Position numbers and translations under genes: made by a program
Shown here: piece after piece, positions 1 to 9,349 of the stretch
How the letters are laid out: the number at the start of each line of letters is the position of its first letter
Position numbering within the stretch: position 1 is the stretch's first letter
DNA from: Pirellulales bacterium
GTDB lineage: Bacteria > Planctomycetota > Planctomycetia > Pirellulales > JAEUIK01
Direction of reading: 5' to 3'
DNA: 64,000 bases
NCBI GenBank assembly: GCA_019694435.1
Contig: JAIBBZ010000030.1
Span: forward strand, 1 to 64,000
The notes under the pieces: generated by a model
Told to the model about the DNA's origin: nothing
Seen by the model: the letters and a program-made list of their open reading frames with translations, nothing else
Databases searched by the model: none

Positions 1-2
1 AT

Positions 3-1718
3 CGTGCCTGGCTCGCAGTGCAAGCGCCGGCGCCGCGCACCTCGTCAGACGAAGTGTCGCCGGTCGCCCCCGTCGATCAGGTTCCTGCAGCCCGAATCGC
101 AGCGAAAGAACGCGCTCGGCCCCGCCGGCGCTGGGCGTCCTGGCTCGCAGGCGCCGTGGCGGTGCTGGCTGTAATCGTCGCGGCGGGTCTCTTTCTGAAC
201 GCCCCCAGGCCCGGCGATGCGGCCCTGCGCAAGACGTCAGTCGTGGCCGAACAGCCGAGTGCGGCAGCCACTCCTCCAGCCCAGGCCAACGACGCGGTGC
301 CCGCGGGATCGTCACTGCCGTCGGCGCCCGATGACCCGCACCTGGGGCCGGCGCTATGGGAAGCCCCCGCCGCAGGAGAGCCCCTGTCGATCGGCTGGCT
401 GCCGGCCGGCGCACCGTTGATCGTCGCGCTGCGACCCGCGGAATTGGCAGCGCATCCGGCCGGCGCCAAACTGCTCGACGCGCTGGGACCTTGGGGCGAA
501 ACACTAAACGCCCAGTTCGCGCGGCTGGCCGACGGTACCGCCGCCGATGTGAAGTCGGTGCTGGTCGGCTTCTACGACGCCAGTCCCGATCCGCCGATGG
601 TCGCCTGGGCGCTCGAAGCGACGACCACCTGGGACTCGACGCGATTGACGGCCCATTGGCCCGACGTCCAGTCCCGATCGGTCGCGGGAGAAACCCTGTA
701 TGCGGTGGGCGACGACGTGCGATTGATTCCCGCGCGCGGCAACAAGCAAACCTTGCTTGTCTGTAGCGCCGAGCAGGTGAAACTGATTCCCGCGCTGGCC
801 GGGGTCGAGCCGCCGCTGCGCCGCGAGTTCAAGTCGCTGCTCGCCGCGAGCGATAACCACCGCGCGATCTCGGTGCTGTTTGCCCCCACGTTCCTCACGC
901 GCGGCGGCAAGACTGTCTGGGGCGACGAACTGCGGCCGCTGAGCGCGTTGGTCGACGAGTTCCTGGGTCGGCATGCCGCGGCAGCGCTGTTGTCGTTGCA
1001 GCTCGACGACGATGCGTTCGCCGAGCTGCGCGTTTACGGCCGGGCCGACCTGCCGCCACGTGGCCTGGCCAAGGGCCTGCGCGACCGCTGGCTGGCTGTG
1101 CCTTCGCGCGTGGCCCAGCAGCTCGCTTCGCTGGTGCCCTCGGATTACAGCCGAGCGGTGCTCGAACGGTTCCCCTCGATGGTCGAGACGCTGGTGGAAT
1201 ATACGCGCGTGGGCCTCGACGATCGCCAGGCGGTGCTGCGCTGTTATTTGCCCGCGGAAGCCGCGGCCAATCTCGTGTGGGGGACGCGCCTGGCCACGCT
1301 CGAGACGGCCGGCGCAGCGGCCGCCGGCACGGCGACTGCTTCGACCTCGCGCCCTCAATCGATCGCCGTGGTTCTCGAGCAGCCGTACGAGTTGAAAGTA
1401 CCGCGGGCCCCGCTCGACAAGACGTTGGCGCAAGTCGCGCTCGACTTGAACATCGAAATTGAAATCCTGGGCACCGATCTGCAGTTGGAAGGCATCACGA
1501 AGAACCAGTCGTTTTCGCTGGACGAGCGCGGCACCGCCGGCGCGGTACTGCGCAAAATCCTGCAACTGGCGAATCCAGATGGCAAACTGCTCTACGTGAT
1601 CAAGCCCGGGAAACAGGGCGCGGGCGAAGCGCTGTTTGTAACCACCCGGGCCGCGGCGGCCTCGCGCGGCGATCCGCTGCCCCCCGAGTATGCCAAGTCC
1701 CCAGACGCGTCGAAGTAA
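3..1718 (+). CDS. Membrane protein with secretin-N0-like C-terminal domain, 5' end outside window
   Basis: The frame is open from the first bases, so the true start is probably upstream of the window. A GTG at 18 gives 566 residues, but I see no ribosome site before it. The homologous next gene carries about 85 extra N-terminal residues with a zinc ribbon. Counting from that GTG, one membrane segment lies at about residues 39-60 (WASWLAGAVAVLAVIVAAGL). A large soluble region follows that resembles the matching part of the next gene (both start with an xWxPxxA-type segment). Residues about 455-540 look like a short secretin/TonB N-terminal (STN, N0) fold, with ELKVPRAPLDKTLAQVALDL typical of its first strand and helix. 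No enzyme motif is visible and the function is unknown. The two genes look like a tandem duplication. Confidence 0.75.
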   Translation, partial: RAWLAVQAPAPRTSSDEVSPVAPVDQVPAARIAAKERARPRRRWASWLAGAVAVLAVIVAAGLFLNAPRPGDAALRKTSVVAEQPSAAATPPAQANDAVPAGSSLPSAPDDPHLGPALWEAPAAGEPLSIGWLPAGAPLIVALRPAELAAHPAGAKLLDALGPWGETLNAQFARLADGTAADVKSVLVGFYDASPDPPMVAWALEATTTWDSTRLTAHWPDVQSRSVAGETLYAVGDDVRLIPARGNKQTLLVCSAEQVKLIPALAGVEPPLRREFKSLLAASDNHRAISVLFAPTFLTRGGKTVWGDELRPLSALVDEFLGRHAAAALLSLQLDDDAFAELRVYGRADLPPRGLAKGLRDRWLAVPSRVAQQLASLVPSDYSRAVLERFPSMVETLVEYTRVGLDDRQAVLRCYLPAEAAANLVWGTRLATLETAGAAAAGTATASTSRPQSIAVVLEQPYELKVPRAPLDKTLAQVALDLNIEIEILGTDLQLEGITKNQSFSLDERGTAGAVLRKILQLANPDGKLLYVIKPGKQGAGEALFVTTRAAAASRGDPLPPEYAKSPDASK

Positions 1719-1757
1719 CCGCATCGACCGCCGCCGCAGCGGCGTACACTTGTGGCG

Positions 1758-4700
1758 ATGGAAGTTTTTCATATCCACTGCGCGACTTGCCGAACGCGGC
1801 TCCGGGTCAATGATCCGGCGGCCATCGGCCAGATCGTTTCCTGCCCCAAGTGCCGCAGCATGGTGCAGGTAGTCGCGCCGCCCGGTTGGTCTCCTCCGGC
1901 CAGGCCGGAGCCAACCGCCACCCCCGCCACGGCGGCGACCGAGGCTCCGAGCGAACCGCCCGTTGACGAACCGACCGCCACCGAACCGGTTGCCGCCGGC
2001 GCAAGGCGCGGCTGGATGTTCGCCGCCACTGGCCTGGTCGTCGCGGTCGGCGCGGCCGGAGGTCTGTGGATCGCATCGCGCGGCCGCCCCGAGAAACCCA
2101 CGGCTAGCGCGCCGGCCGTCGAGGTTTCAGCTCCGGTCGTGAATGCCGATCCTAAGACAGTGCCTGCAGATGCAGCGGTGCCGCCGGGCGACCGCCCGAC
2201 GCTCGATCCGCGTTGGATTCCCGGCAAGGCACGGGTTATCGCTTCCATGGATCCCAACCGGCTGGCGACCGAGGGCTCGTTGGGCTCGTGGCTCGCACGT
2301 TTGGGTCCGCTGTGGCCCGACGTCTGGCGACCGCTCGCTGAGCAATTCGATTGGCAACCGACCGCGATCCGTCGCGTCACGCACGTGCAATGGCAGGCCG
2401 GGGGCTCGCCCAGCGATGGCGTGACGCTGGTCGAGTTTTTGGAACCGGTGGCTGCCGAGTCGTTTGCCGGTACCCAAGAGGTTGCCGATCTTCGTCACGC
2501 GGGCCGGCCCGCGCGCCGCGCGGCCGAGGGCGGCTGGAGCAACGCATGGATCATCGTTGACGAGCATCGCGCGATCAGCGGCCCGGACACGGTGTTGCGC
2601 GAATTGACCGCGCGGCAAGGGCCGTTGCCCGAGCCTTCGAAGCTGATCGACCTCGCGCAGCGCGGTGGGCAGTTTGCCGCCGCGGTGGCCGTCGACCTAG
2701 GCGCCTGGCGGGCGTCGGGAGAGCGAATCGCGCTACCCGAGCTTGCATGGCTGACGACAGCGGTGCCCCCATGGGAGGCGCTAGCCGAGGCCGCAACCGC
2801 GGGGGCCATCTGGATTACGCCCGGCGAAGCGTTCCAGGTTGAAGTGCGGCTCGTGGCGGGTACCGAGTCGGCCACACTCGATCTGGAAAACACCTGGCAA
2901 CAGGCCCTCGCTGCTTCGCGTGCCTTTGCCGACGGCGAGTCGCAGGGCCTCGACGGGCGCCTGCAGCGCGGCGAATTGACGCCCGACGCGGCCGACCACC
3001 GAGAATTCATTTGCAAAGCCCTGGTCGCCGCCTTCCAGTCCGCCACGTCGGGTCACGAGCGCGACGAGTTTTGGGCGCGCTGCAGTCCGGGCACGACCAC
3101 CGAGAAGTTCTTCGCTGCCTTGTTGGCGGGCGTGCCCAGCTTCGAGTCCGACCTGCGGGCCGGCCAGCGGCTCGCTGCGCTTGGTCATGTGCGCGGCGCG
3201 GCTGCCGGGTTGCTGGCCCACCAGCGCGCTACTGGGCAATGGCCCATCGGAGCAGGGGGGGCTGTGCAATTGCGTCCCGAAAGCCGTTTGAGCTGGATCG
3301 CGAGCTTGTTGCCCTACTACGGTCATCGCGAGTTGCACAAGCAGCTCAACTTTTTCCATTCGTGGAACGATCCGGTCAACCGCGCGGCGGCCAGCGAGCC
3401 GCTCGCCGAGTTCGTCAATCCGCTGCTCGGCGCGACCAAGACCGAGGCCGGGTTTCCCATCACGCATTATGTCGGCGTCGCCGGGCTCGGGGCCGATGCC
3501 GGCGAGCTGCCGCCCACCGATCCTCGCGCCGGGGTCTTTAGCTTCCGTCGGCAGCTACGGCCGGAAGAGATCGTCGACGGCGCGACGAACACGATTGCGC
3601 TGTTGGGAGTGCGCGAACGCCTGGGCGCCTGGGCCGCCGGTGGCGATGCCACGGTCCGGGCGCTGACCCAACGTCCGTACGTCAATGGCCCCGACGGTTT
3701 TGGCAGCGGGCAGGAAGACGGAATGTACGCTGCGATGCTCGACGGGGCTGTCCGCTTCGTTAGCAAGGATGTCGACCCCCAGGTGCTCGAGCAAATGGCC
3801 ACGATCAACGGCGGCGGGCGTCCGACCGCTGCCGAGCTCGCCCTGCTGCCGCTCGTCGACGAGCACGGGGTCGTCGCGACGGCACCGCGCGCGGAGCCCC
3901 CCGTCGCCGCACCAACCGCGGAAACCGCGGCCCACGACCAGCCTCAGCCACCGAGCGAACCCGCCACGGCGACACCTGCTCCGTCGCCGCCGGCGCTGAG
4001 CGATGCCGAGATCGCTGCGCGGCTGGGCGTCGAGCTGCCGGCGATTGCTGCGGAGTCGACTCCGTTGGCGGCGCTCGTCGACGTGATCGCCGACCTGACG
4101 GCGGTACCGATTTCGATCGACGTCGATGCCCTGGCGGCCGAGGGCATCAGTGTCTCCGACACGGTCAAGGTCCAACTCAACGGCGCCACGGCGGGCGAAG
4201 CCTTGCGGGCAGCGATCGAGGCCCTGGGCCTGGTCGAGCTCATCCAGTCGGGCCAGGTGGTGATCACGACCGCGACGCAGATGGGGCAAGATTTGAGCGA
4301 GCGCAGCTACGATCTGGCCGCGCTCGCCGGCGACCTCGCACCCGAGTCCACCGCGCGCGCCATCCAGCTCGTCGAACGCTTCATTGCACCGGCGACCTGG
4401 CAGGCGGCCGGCGGTTCCGGCACGCTGCGCGCCGCTAAGAACAAGTTGGTCGTGCGCCAAACGCAAAATGTGCATCAGGAATTGGCCGCGCTGGTCGCGC
4501 GTCTCGGCAAGCTGCGGAGCCGTTCCGGAGGCGATCCGCGAGAATTAACCTGCCGGGCGTTGCTGGCCGCGGCGCCGCTCGCCACGCCGCTGACTGTGAG
4601 CCACCCCCAGCCGGTCGCGCTGTCGCGTTTGCTGGCCGACCTGCAGGCGGCGTCGGGCGTCAACCTGGTGATCGACCACCGGGCCCTCGAAGCGCTCGGG

Positions 4701-5090
4701 CTGACCGAATCTGCCGAAGTGACGCTCCGAGCCGACCAGTTGCCCTTGAGCGAAGCACTGGCCGTGGCCTTGGGGCCACTCGACCTGGCGTACCGGGCCA
4801 TCGATGCGCAAACGCTCCAGATCACCAGCCGAGCGGCGTTGGCCGCCAGCTTGGAGACCGAGGTATATGCCGTGCCGCCGAACCTGCGGCAAAAGTATCC
4901 CGGGGCGACGATGGAAGAGGCCCTTCGCCGCGACGTGGCCCCGCTGGCCTGGCAAGGCAACGGCGGAACCGGCGACCTGGCCTTTGACCCGGGCAGCAAC
5001 GCCTTGCTCGTGCTGAACAACCAGGACATCCAGGTGCAGGTAGTGCGTTGGCTGATCGACCAGGCAACCGCGCCCGGATCGAACCGGTGA
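1758..5090 (+). CDS. Zinc-ribbon, membrane-anchored protein with DUF1559 region and two secretin-N0-like domains
   Basis: About 1110 residues. I chose ATG 1758 because MEVFHIHC leads straight into an MJ0042-type zinc ribbon with Cys8, Cys11, Cys29 and Cys32; GTG 1752 adds only two residues. A Pro/Ala linker and one membrane segment (about residues 85-106) follow. Residues about 475-680 match the DUF1559 pattern (RLSWIASLLPYYGHRELHKQ, then LDGAVRFVSKDV near its end), but the prepilin N-terminus normal for that family is missing. The last third has two STN/N0-like modules, around 765-830 and 950-1040. The region before DUF1559 resembles the preceding gene. Such proteins are common in planctomycetes but have no assigned function. 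A surface or envelope role with the zinc ribbon in the cytoplasm is inference. Confidence 0.8.
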   Translation: MEVFHIHCATCRTRLRVNDPAAIGQIVSCPKCRSMVQVVAPPGWSPPARPEPTATPATAATEAPSEPPVDEPTATEPVAAGARRGWMFAATGLVVAVGAAGGLWIASRGRPEKPTASAPAVEVSAPVVNADPKTVPADAAVPPGDRPTLDPRWIPGKARVIASMDPNRLATEGSLGSWLARLGPLWPDVWRPLAEQFDWQPTAIRRVTHVQWQAGGSPSDGVTLVEFLEPVAAESFAGTQEVADLRHAGRPARRAAEGGWSNAWIIVDEHRAISGPDTVLRELTARQGPLPEPSKLIDLAQRGGQFAAAVAVDLGAWRASGERIALPELAWLTTAVPPWEALAEAATAGAIWITPGEAFQVEVRLVAGTESATLDLENTWQQALAASRAFADGESQGLDGRLQRGELTPDAADHREFICKALVAAFQSATSGHERDEFWARCSPGTTTEKFFAALLAGVPSFESDLRAGQRLAALGHVRGAAAGLLAHQRATGQWPIGAGGAVQLRPESRLSWIASLLPYYGHRELHKQLNFFHSWNDPVNRAAASEPLAEFVNPLLGATKTEAGFPITHYVGVAGLGADAGELPPTDPRAGVFSFRRQLRPEEIVDGATNTIALLGVRERLGAWAAGGDATVRALTQRPYVNGPDGFGSGQEDGMYAAMLDGAVRFVSKDVDPQVLEQMATINGGGRPTAAELALLPLVDEHGVVATAPRAEPPVAAPTAETAAHDQPQPPSEPATATPAPSPPALSDAEIAARLGVELPAIAAESTPLAALVDVIADLTAVPISIDVDALAAEGISVSDTVKVQLNGATAGEALRAAIEALGLVELIQSGQVVITTATQMGQDLSERSYDLAALAGDLAPESTARAIQLVERFIAPATWQAAGGSGTLRAAKNKLVVRQTQNVHQELAALVARLGKLRSRSGGDPRELTCRALLAAAPLATPLTVSHPQPVALSRLLADLQAASGVNLVIDHRALEALGLTESAEVTLRADQLPLSEALAVALGPLDLAYRAIDAQTLQITSRAALAASLETEVYAVPPNLRQKYPGATMEEALRRDVAPLAWQGNGGTGDLAFDPGSNALLVLNNQDIQVQVVRWLIDQATAPGSNR

Positions 5091-5219
5091 CGCGCTTGCA
5101 ACACGGGCAACCAGCGTCCACAATGTGCGTGATGAGCGTCACCTTCGGCCGTGCCTATCGATTTTACTTTACCCCGCTGGATCGCGGGGCCGCCGGAGGT
5201 GTCTAGTCACCACTGACAC

Positions 5220-5348
5220 ATGCCGACGCCAATCGCCCCGGGATCCACTGAGCTGGTTCCCGGGGCGTTTTTATTTGATGAGCTGCCGTTTTCATCCGTG
5301 GATCGCCGCAGCGCCATGTCCCCGAACTTGAAGGAACCTGTGCCGTGA
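5220..5348 (+). CDS. Possible 42-residue leader ORF overlapping the aroF start
   Basis: A short frame opens at ATG 5220 and stops at TGA 5346-5348, overlapping the GTG start of the DAHP synthase gene as GTGA. It reads through the hairpin and T-run at 5234-5275, where the T-run would encode Phe-Leu-Phe. This could be a translationally coupled leader peptide. However, no Shine-Dalgarno sequence lies at normal distance, and GGAGG sits over 20 bases upstream. The composition is not distinctive, so it may be chance. Confidence 0.2.
   Translation: MPTPIAPGSTELVPGAFLFDELPFSSVDRRSAMSPNLKEPVP
5234..5275 (+). terminator. Intrinsic terminator (or attenuator) upstream of aroF
   Basis: A perfect 9-bp stem, CGCCCCGGG (5234-5242) with CCCGGGGCG (5259-5267), has a 16-base loop and is followed directly by TTTTTATTT. 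It lies 144 bases past the upstream gene's stop and 69 bases before aroF. It could end the upstream transcript or act as an attenuator for aroF. A smaller hairpin, CCCCGC/GCGGGG, lies at 5172-5189. Confidence 0.75.
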
Positions 5349-6358
5349 TTGTCGTGATGCGTCCCGAACACACCACCGCGGAGTTGGAAGCCATGGTCAA
5401 GCGCATTGAGTCGCTGGGACTCAAGGCCAACGTCATCGTTGGCAAAGAGCGCACAGTGATTGCCGCCGTCGGCGACGAGCGCGACGGCTATCGCGAGGCG
5501 CTCGAGGCGGGGGCGGGCGTGGCCGAGGTGATGCCGATCCTCGCGCCGTACAAGATGGCCAGCCGCGAGCTGAAGGCCGAACGCACGGTGATCCGCAGCC
5601 GCAATTTCGAGATCGGCGGCAAGCGCATCGGCGTGATCGCCGGCCCGTGCTCGGTGGAAAACGAGTCGCAAATCCTCGAATCGGCCCAGGCCGTCAAGGC
5701 CGGCGGCGCGACGGCTCTGCGCGGCGGAGCCTTCAAGCCGCGAACGAGCCCCTACAGCTTCCAGGGCCTGAAGGAAGAGGGCCTGAAGCTGCTGGCCGCG
5801 GCCCGCGACGCGACCGGGCTGGCGATCGTGACGGAAATCCTCGCCACGGAAGACGTCGAACTCGTGTGCCGCTATGCCGACGTGTTGCAGATCGGTGCCC
5901 GAAACATGCAGAACTACCGCCTGCTCGAGGCCGTCGGCAAGCAGCCGTTGCCGGTGCTGCTGAAGCGCGGTCCCAGCGCCACGCTCGAAGAGCTGTTGCT
6001 GGCGGCCGAATACATCCTCGACGCCGGCAACCCGAACGTGATGCTCTGCGAGCGCGGCATTCGCACGTTCGAAAGCCACACGCGGTTCACGTTGCCGCTG
6101 GCGACGGTCGTCTGGCTGCACGGCAAGACGCACCTGCCGGTAGTCGTCGATCCGAGCCACGGCACGGGCCACACCTGGCTCGTGCCGCAGATGGCCTGCG
6201 CCAGCGTGGCCGCCGGGGCCGACGGGCTGATCCTCGAAGTCCATCCCAACCCGGCCAACGCTCTCAGCGACGGCTACCAATCGCTCAACGTCCAACAGTT
6301 CAACGAGACGATGGCGCTGTGCCGCAAGGTCGCCAAGGCCTTGGACCGGGAAATGTAG
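5345..6358 (+). CDS. aroF: 3-deoxy-7-phosphoheptulonate (DAHP) synthase, class I-beta
   Basis: This cytoplasmic enzyme condenses phosphoenolpyruvate and erythrose 4-phosphate, the first step of the shikimate pathway to aromatic amino acids. The 337-residue length is normal for the Thermotoga/Bacillus-type class I-beta enzymes. An N-terminal ferredoxin/ACT-like regulatory domain (about residues 1-68, starting [14 protein letters not shown]) precedes the barrel. Visible barrel motifs are [46 protein letters not shown] and [13 protein letters not shown] 5345 is preceded by AAGGAA at suitable spacing and gives the expected N-terminus. In this subfamily the N-terminal domain binds Tyr or Phe for feedback inhibition, so that is likely here. 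The leader hairpin at 5234-5275 suggests possible transcriptional control as well. Confidence 0.95.
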   Translation: MIVVMRPEHTTAELEAMVKRIESLGLKANVIVGKERTVIAAVGDERDGYREALEAGAGVAEVMPILAPYKMASRELKAERTVIRSRNFEIGGKRIGVIAGPCSVENESQILESAQAVKAGGATALRGGAFKPRTSPYSFQGLKEEGLKLLAAARDATGLAIVTEILATEDVELVCRYADVLQIGARNMQNYRLLEAVGKQPLPVLLKRGPSATLEELLLAAEYILDAGNPNVMLCERGIRTFESHTRFTLPLATVVWLHGKTHLPVVVDPSHGTGHTWLVPQMACASVAAGADGLILEVHPNPANALSDGYQSLNVQQFNETMALCRKVAKALDREM

Positions 6359-6471
6359 GCGGCGGCCGCACGCAGGGCAGCCCTGCCAAGCGTACGATAC
6401 TGGTCGCCGGTGGCAGGTCGATTGCGTCGAGCCGTCAAAGACGGTCGCGGCGCGCAGGTTTGAGGCGAAAG

Positions 6472-6672
6472 ATGTCTGGATTCTGTGTCGACGGCTACGA
6501 CCGGTATGTCGACGCGCTGCGGTTGCTCCTGCGCGCGAGATTGCACGAGTTGGAACAAGCACTCGAGCAAGCGACCTCACCCGACGAGCAGAATCGCATC
6601 CGGTCGGCCGTTCGCAGTGCGCTCGAAGTCCATCACCGGCAAATCGCAGATGCCGGGCGCTGCTTGTTCTGA
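6472..6672 (+). CDS. Small helical protein of unknown function (66 residues)
   Basis: The frame runs from ATG 6472, preceded by GAGG about 8 bases upstream, to TGA 6670-6672. The product is almost entirely helical and charged (RLLLRARLHELEQALEQAT, then DEQNRIRSAVRSALEVHH), with two predicted helices around a TSPDEQ turn. It has no signal peptide or membrane segment. It lies 113 bases past aroF and is convergent with the lipoprotein gene at 6685. I do not recognise the family. The clear helix periodicity and ribosome site argue that it is real. Confidence 0.5.
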   Translation: MSGFCVDGYDRYVDALRLLLRARLHELEQALEQATSPDEQNRIRSAVRSALEVHHRQIADAGRCLF

Positions 6673-6684
6673 CACGGCCTCGGC

Positions 6685-7638
6685 CTAGCGCCAGATGCCC
6701 GCCGGAGGACTGGGCAATCGGGCCACGCCACCGACGGTCTGCGGCACCAGCGGCAGCTCCGGCGGCGCAACGCGACCGGCGTTCTGAGGCGACTGATAGC
6801 TCGCCGGCTGCACGGCGGCCGCGGTCGAGACGCCCGCCGCAACGGGCGGCAATCGCGTGGGCATGTTTGCGGCCAGCGCCGGACGCGCGGCGGCAAATTG
6901 CGAGCCGGCGCGCAGGGCGCTTTGTTGCACCACTTGCGGCTGCGCCGATCGCGGCAGCAGCGCGGGGTTGAACGGCCCCGTCGGCAAGGTGCCGTTGCGC
7001 TCGTAACCGACCAGTTGCCCTTGCAGCCGCGCCTGTTGCGCCAGTGCCTCGAGTTCGGGCACCGAACGCCATGCTTTCTTCGTCCGCTTGTCCGAAAGCG
7101 TGACGGCCAATTCGACGCCGGAATCCGACGCCTTGAGATCCCGATCGAAATAGCCGGCCTGATTGAGCCGGTCGAGTACCTGGTCGACCTGCGCGCGGGG
7201 GACGTCGAGCACCCACTTCTCATAAACCTGCGGCGGCTTCCGACGGCCCGGCCAATCGAACTGCCACCACGGCTTAGGTTCGCCGCTCGTCAAACTCGCG
7301 TCGCCGGCCACGACCTGCGCGGGCGAGGCCTGCAACTCGACCGTGGCCCGGGCCATGCCGGCGTGGCCTTTGGGGTGCGGATACTCGAGCACTAGCGTGC
7401 TCTGGCACTGGCCTTTGACCGGCGAAGTCGGCAGCGCTTCGTAGCTGACCTGCGAGCGGTCGACCCGCGCGACCGGCAATGCAACTCCCTGCGTGGCTGC
7501 ATCGCTTTCGTAGCGCAGCGTGGCCTGATCGTAAATCCCCGCGGTAGCGTGCAGCGGCGCCTGCCGCCAGGACGAACATCCGCCGGCCAGCGCCAGACTG
7601 ACCGCCGCCAGCATCCCTGCCAGGCCGCGTCGGTTCAC
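6685..7638 (-). CDS. Predicted lipoprotein, unknown function
   Basis: 317 residues. GTG 7638 is chosen because it overlaps the upstream cupin stop as GTGA and begins a clean lipoprotein signal: VNRRGLAG, then a hydrophobic run ending LALAGGC with lipidated Cys. The frame stays open further upstream, but that part is Arg/Gly-rich shadow sequence inside the cupin gene. The mature part has a beta-rich N-terminal half and a region reading LDVPRAQVDQVLDRLNQAGY, where the protein discusses like a small alpha/beta fold. The C-terminus is Pro/Ala-rich and low in complexity. No catalytic motif is visible. It is probably attached to a membrane facing the periplasm. Its coupling to the cupin suggests co-expression but no shared function can be read from it. 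Confidence 0.7.
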   Translation of the reverse strand: MNRRGLAGMLAAVSLALAGGCSSWRQAPLHATAGIYDQATLRYESDAATQGVALPVARVDRSQVSYEALPTSPVKGQCQSTLVLEYPHPKGHAGMARATVELQASPAQVVAGDASLTSGEPKPWWQFDWPGRRKPPQVYEKWVLDVPRAQVDQVLDRLNQAGYFDRDLKASDSGVELAVTLSDKRTKKAWRSVPELEALAQQARLQGQLVGYERNGTLPTGPFNPALLPRSAQPQVVQQSALRAGSQFAAARPALAANMPTRLPPVAAGVSTAAAVQPASYQSPQNAGRVAPPELPLVPQTVGGVARLPSPPAGIWR

Positions 7639-7964
7639 TTGTAGTCCTCGCGTATCGGATGGAAGACGTCGAGCGCCCGCACGGGCGCGTCTCCCGCGAT
7701 CACCTTGTGTTTGACTCCGCCGGGAATCCGCCACATGCCGCCGGGGCGCACCACGCGGGTCTCGCCGCCGACGATGAACGTCGCCTCGCCTTCGAGCAGC
7801 AAGCCCAACTGCTCGTGCGGGTGGCTGTGTTCTTCCACCACTGCATGCGGTTGCATCTCTACCAGCGACAGCATCACGCCCTGGCCGTGCGTCGTGAAAA
7901 TCTCCACGCCCGGAAAGATCGAGTGCCGCGAGCAATCTTGCTTATCGACGAAGTACGGGTGCAT
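7635..7964 (-). CDS. Small single-domain cupin protein
   Basis: 109 residues from ATG 7964, with AGGGAA about 8 bases upstream; an in-frame extension to 8051 lacks a ribosome site. It is a single cupin barrel. Motif 1 reads EEHSHPHEQLGLLLEGE, supplying His ligands and a Glu, and motif 2 reads PGGMWRIPGGVKHKV with the final His ligand. The full metal-binding set therefore appears present. Such proteins bind Fe, Mn, Ni or Zn and include dioxygenases, isomerases and sugar-binding regulators; the substrate cannot be read from sequence. It lies downstream of the enolase-like gene, 83 bases away, and its stop overlaps the lipoprotein start. Confidence 0.85.
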   Translation of the reverse strand: MHPYFVDKQDCSRHSIFPGVEIFTTHGQGVMLSLVEMQPHAVVEEHSHPHEQLGLLLEGEATFIVGGETRVVRPGGMWRIPGGVKHKVIAGDAPVRALDVFHPIREDYK

Positions 7965-8047
7965 GGATGAATATTCCCTAGAATCGGTTGAGGTTGCGCC
8001 GCTTACCTGATCGCCCGGCGAGCGAACCGCCGACAGCCGCGGCTCGA

Positions 8048-9349
8048 TCACGCTTCGAGCTGCTCGGCGATGCGCAGCAGGCGATTGTATTTGGCCAGCC
8101 GCTCGCTGCGCACGATCGAGCCGATCTTGATCGAATCGGCCGCCGTGGCGACGGCCAAATCCGCCAGGAAGTCGTCTTCGGTCTCGCCACTACGGGCCGA
8201 GACGATGCAAGCATAACCGCCCCGCCGCGCGGCCAGGACGGCGGCCAAGGTTTCGGTGAGCGTGCCGACCTGGTTGAGCTTGATCAGGGCGCTATTGGCG
8301 CAGCCCTCGGCGATCCCACGCTCGATGCGCGACACTTGCGTGGCAAACAGATCGTCGCCGACGAGCCAAACGCGATCGCCCAGCCGCTCGGTGAGGCCCT
8401 GCCAGCCGCGCCAGTCGTCTTCCGACAGGCCGTCTTCGATACTGCGCACCGGAAACTCGTCGACCAGCACGGACAGTTCGCTGGTCAACTCGTCGGCAGT
8501 GAGCTGTCTGTGCCGGGTCGCCGTCAGGCGATAGGCGCCCGATTCGTAGAAATGCGTCGCGGCCACGTCGAGGGCAATCGTCATGTCGCTGCCCGGCTGC
8601 AGACCGGCGGCTTCGATCGCGCGCACGATGAACTCGAGTGCGGCGCGCTGCTCGGACAGCCGCGGTCCGTAGCCCCCTTCATCGCCGACCAGCCGTCCTT
8701 CATAGCCGGCCTCGTCGAGCAGGCGGCCCAATCGCCGGTAGACGCGCACGATCCACTCCAGGCCGACGGCGTAGCTTGGCGCCCCCTCGGGCATCACGAG
8801 GAAATCCTGGAAATCGAGGTTCCCTCCGGCATGTAGCCCGCCGGATATCAGGTTGGTCATCGGCAGGGGGATGTGGGGTGTTTCCAGCACCTTGTTCGCG
8901 GCGCCTGCCGCGCGTGCTTGCTGCACGAACAGTTCGTGCAGGTATTCGAACAAAGGCCGCTTCCGGACCGAAGCCGCGGCTTTGGCGCAGGCCAGCGACA
9001 CCGCCAGGATGGCGTTGGCACCCAGGCGCGACTTGTTCGGCGTGGCGTCGAGCTCGATCATCCGCGCATCGAGCCCCGCTTGATCGCAGACATCAAACCC
9101 CACGAGCGCCGGCGCCAGCACGCGCTGGACATTTTCGACCGCTCGCTGCACGCCCAGGCCATCGTAGCGCCGTGGATCGCCATCGCGCAGCTCGCAAGCT
9201 TCGGCGGCTCCGGTGCTCGCGCCCGAAGGGGCAATCGCGCGCTGCGGTTCGCCGTCGCCGCAGGCCAATTCGACTTCGACCGTCGGACGGCCTCGGCTGT
9301 CGAGAACCTCGCGGGCACGAATCGAACGGATGCGTAAATGGCTCGTCAT
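8048..9349 (-). CDS. eno: Enolase (phosphopyruvate hydratase), divergent form
   Basis: 433 residues, the normal enolase length. ATG 9349 overlaps the kinase stop as ATGA. The canonical reaction is 2-phosphoglycerate to phosphoenolpyruvate. Conserved elements include EVLDSRGRPTVEVE, APSGASTGAAEACELRDGD, GDEGGYGP, SIEDGLSEDDW, VGDDLFAT, ALIKLNQVGTLTET with the catalytic Lys, and RSERLAKYNRLLRI. Two active-site positions differ from the family. The usual QEFM loop Glu is Asp (FQDFLVMP), and the usual SHRSGETED His is Ala (SARSGETED). Metal ligands and the catalytic Lys look intact, so it may still be an enolase or a paralogue with altered substrate use. Its placement after an APH-type kinase is unlike a glycolytic housekeeping copy. 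Confidence 0.85.
   Translation of the reverse strand: MTSHLRIRSIRAREVLDSRGRPTVEVELACGDGEPQRAIAPSGASTGAAEACELRDGDPRRYDGLGVQRAVENVQRVLAPALVGFDVCDQAGLDARMIELDATPNKSRLGANAILAVSLACAKAAASVRKRPLFEYLHELFVQQARAAGAANKVLETPHIPLPMTNLISGGLHAGGNLDFQDFLVMPEGAPSYAVGLEWIVRVYRRLGRLLDEAGYEGRLVGDEGGYGPRLSEQRAALEFIVRAIEAAGLQPGSDMTIALDVAATHFYESGAYRLTATRHRQLTADELTSELSVLVDEFPVRSIEDGLSEDDWRGWQGLTERLGDRVWLVGDDLFATQVSRIERGIAEGCANSALIKLNQVGTLTETLAAVLAARRGGYACIVSARSGETEDDFLADLAVATAADSIKIGSIVRSERLAKYNRLLRIAEQLEA

Noticed and set aside
5207..7216. Long minus-strand open frame antisense to aroF
   Set aside because: Arg/Gly/His-rich composition typical of shadow frames in GC-rich genes; no motifs, and aroF on the other strand is certain.
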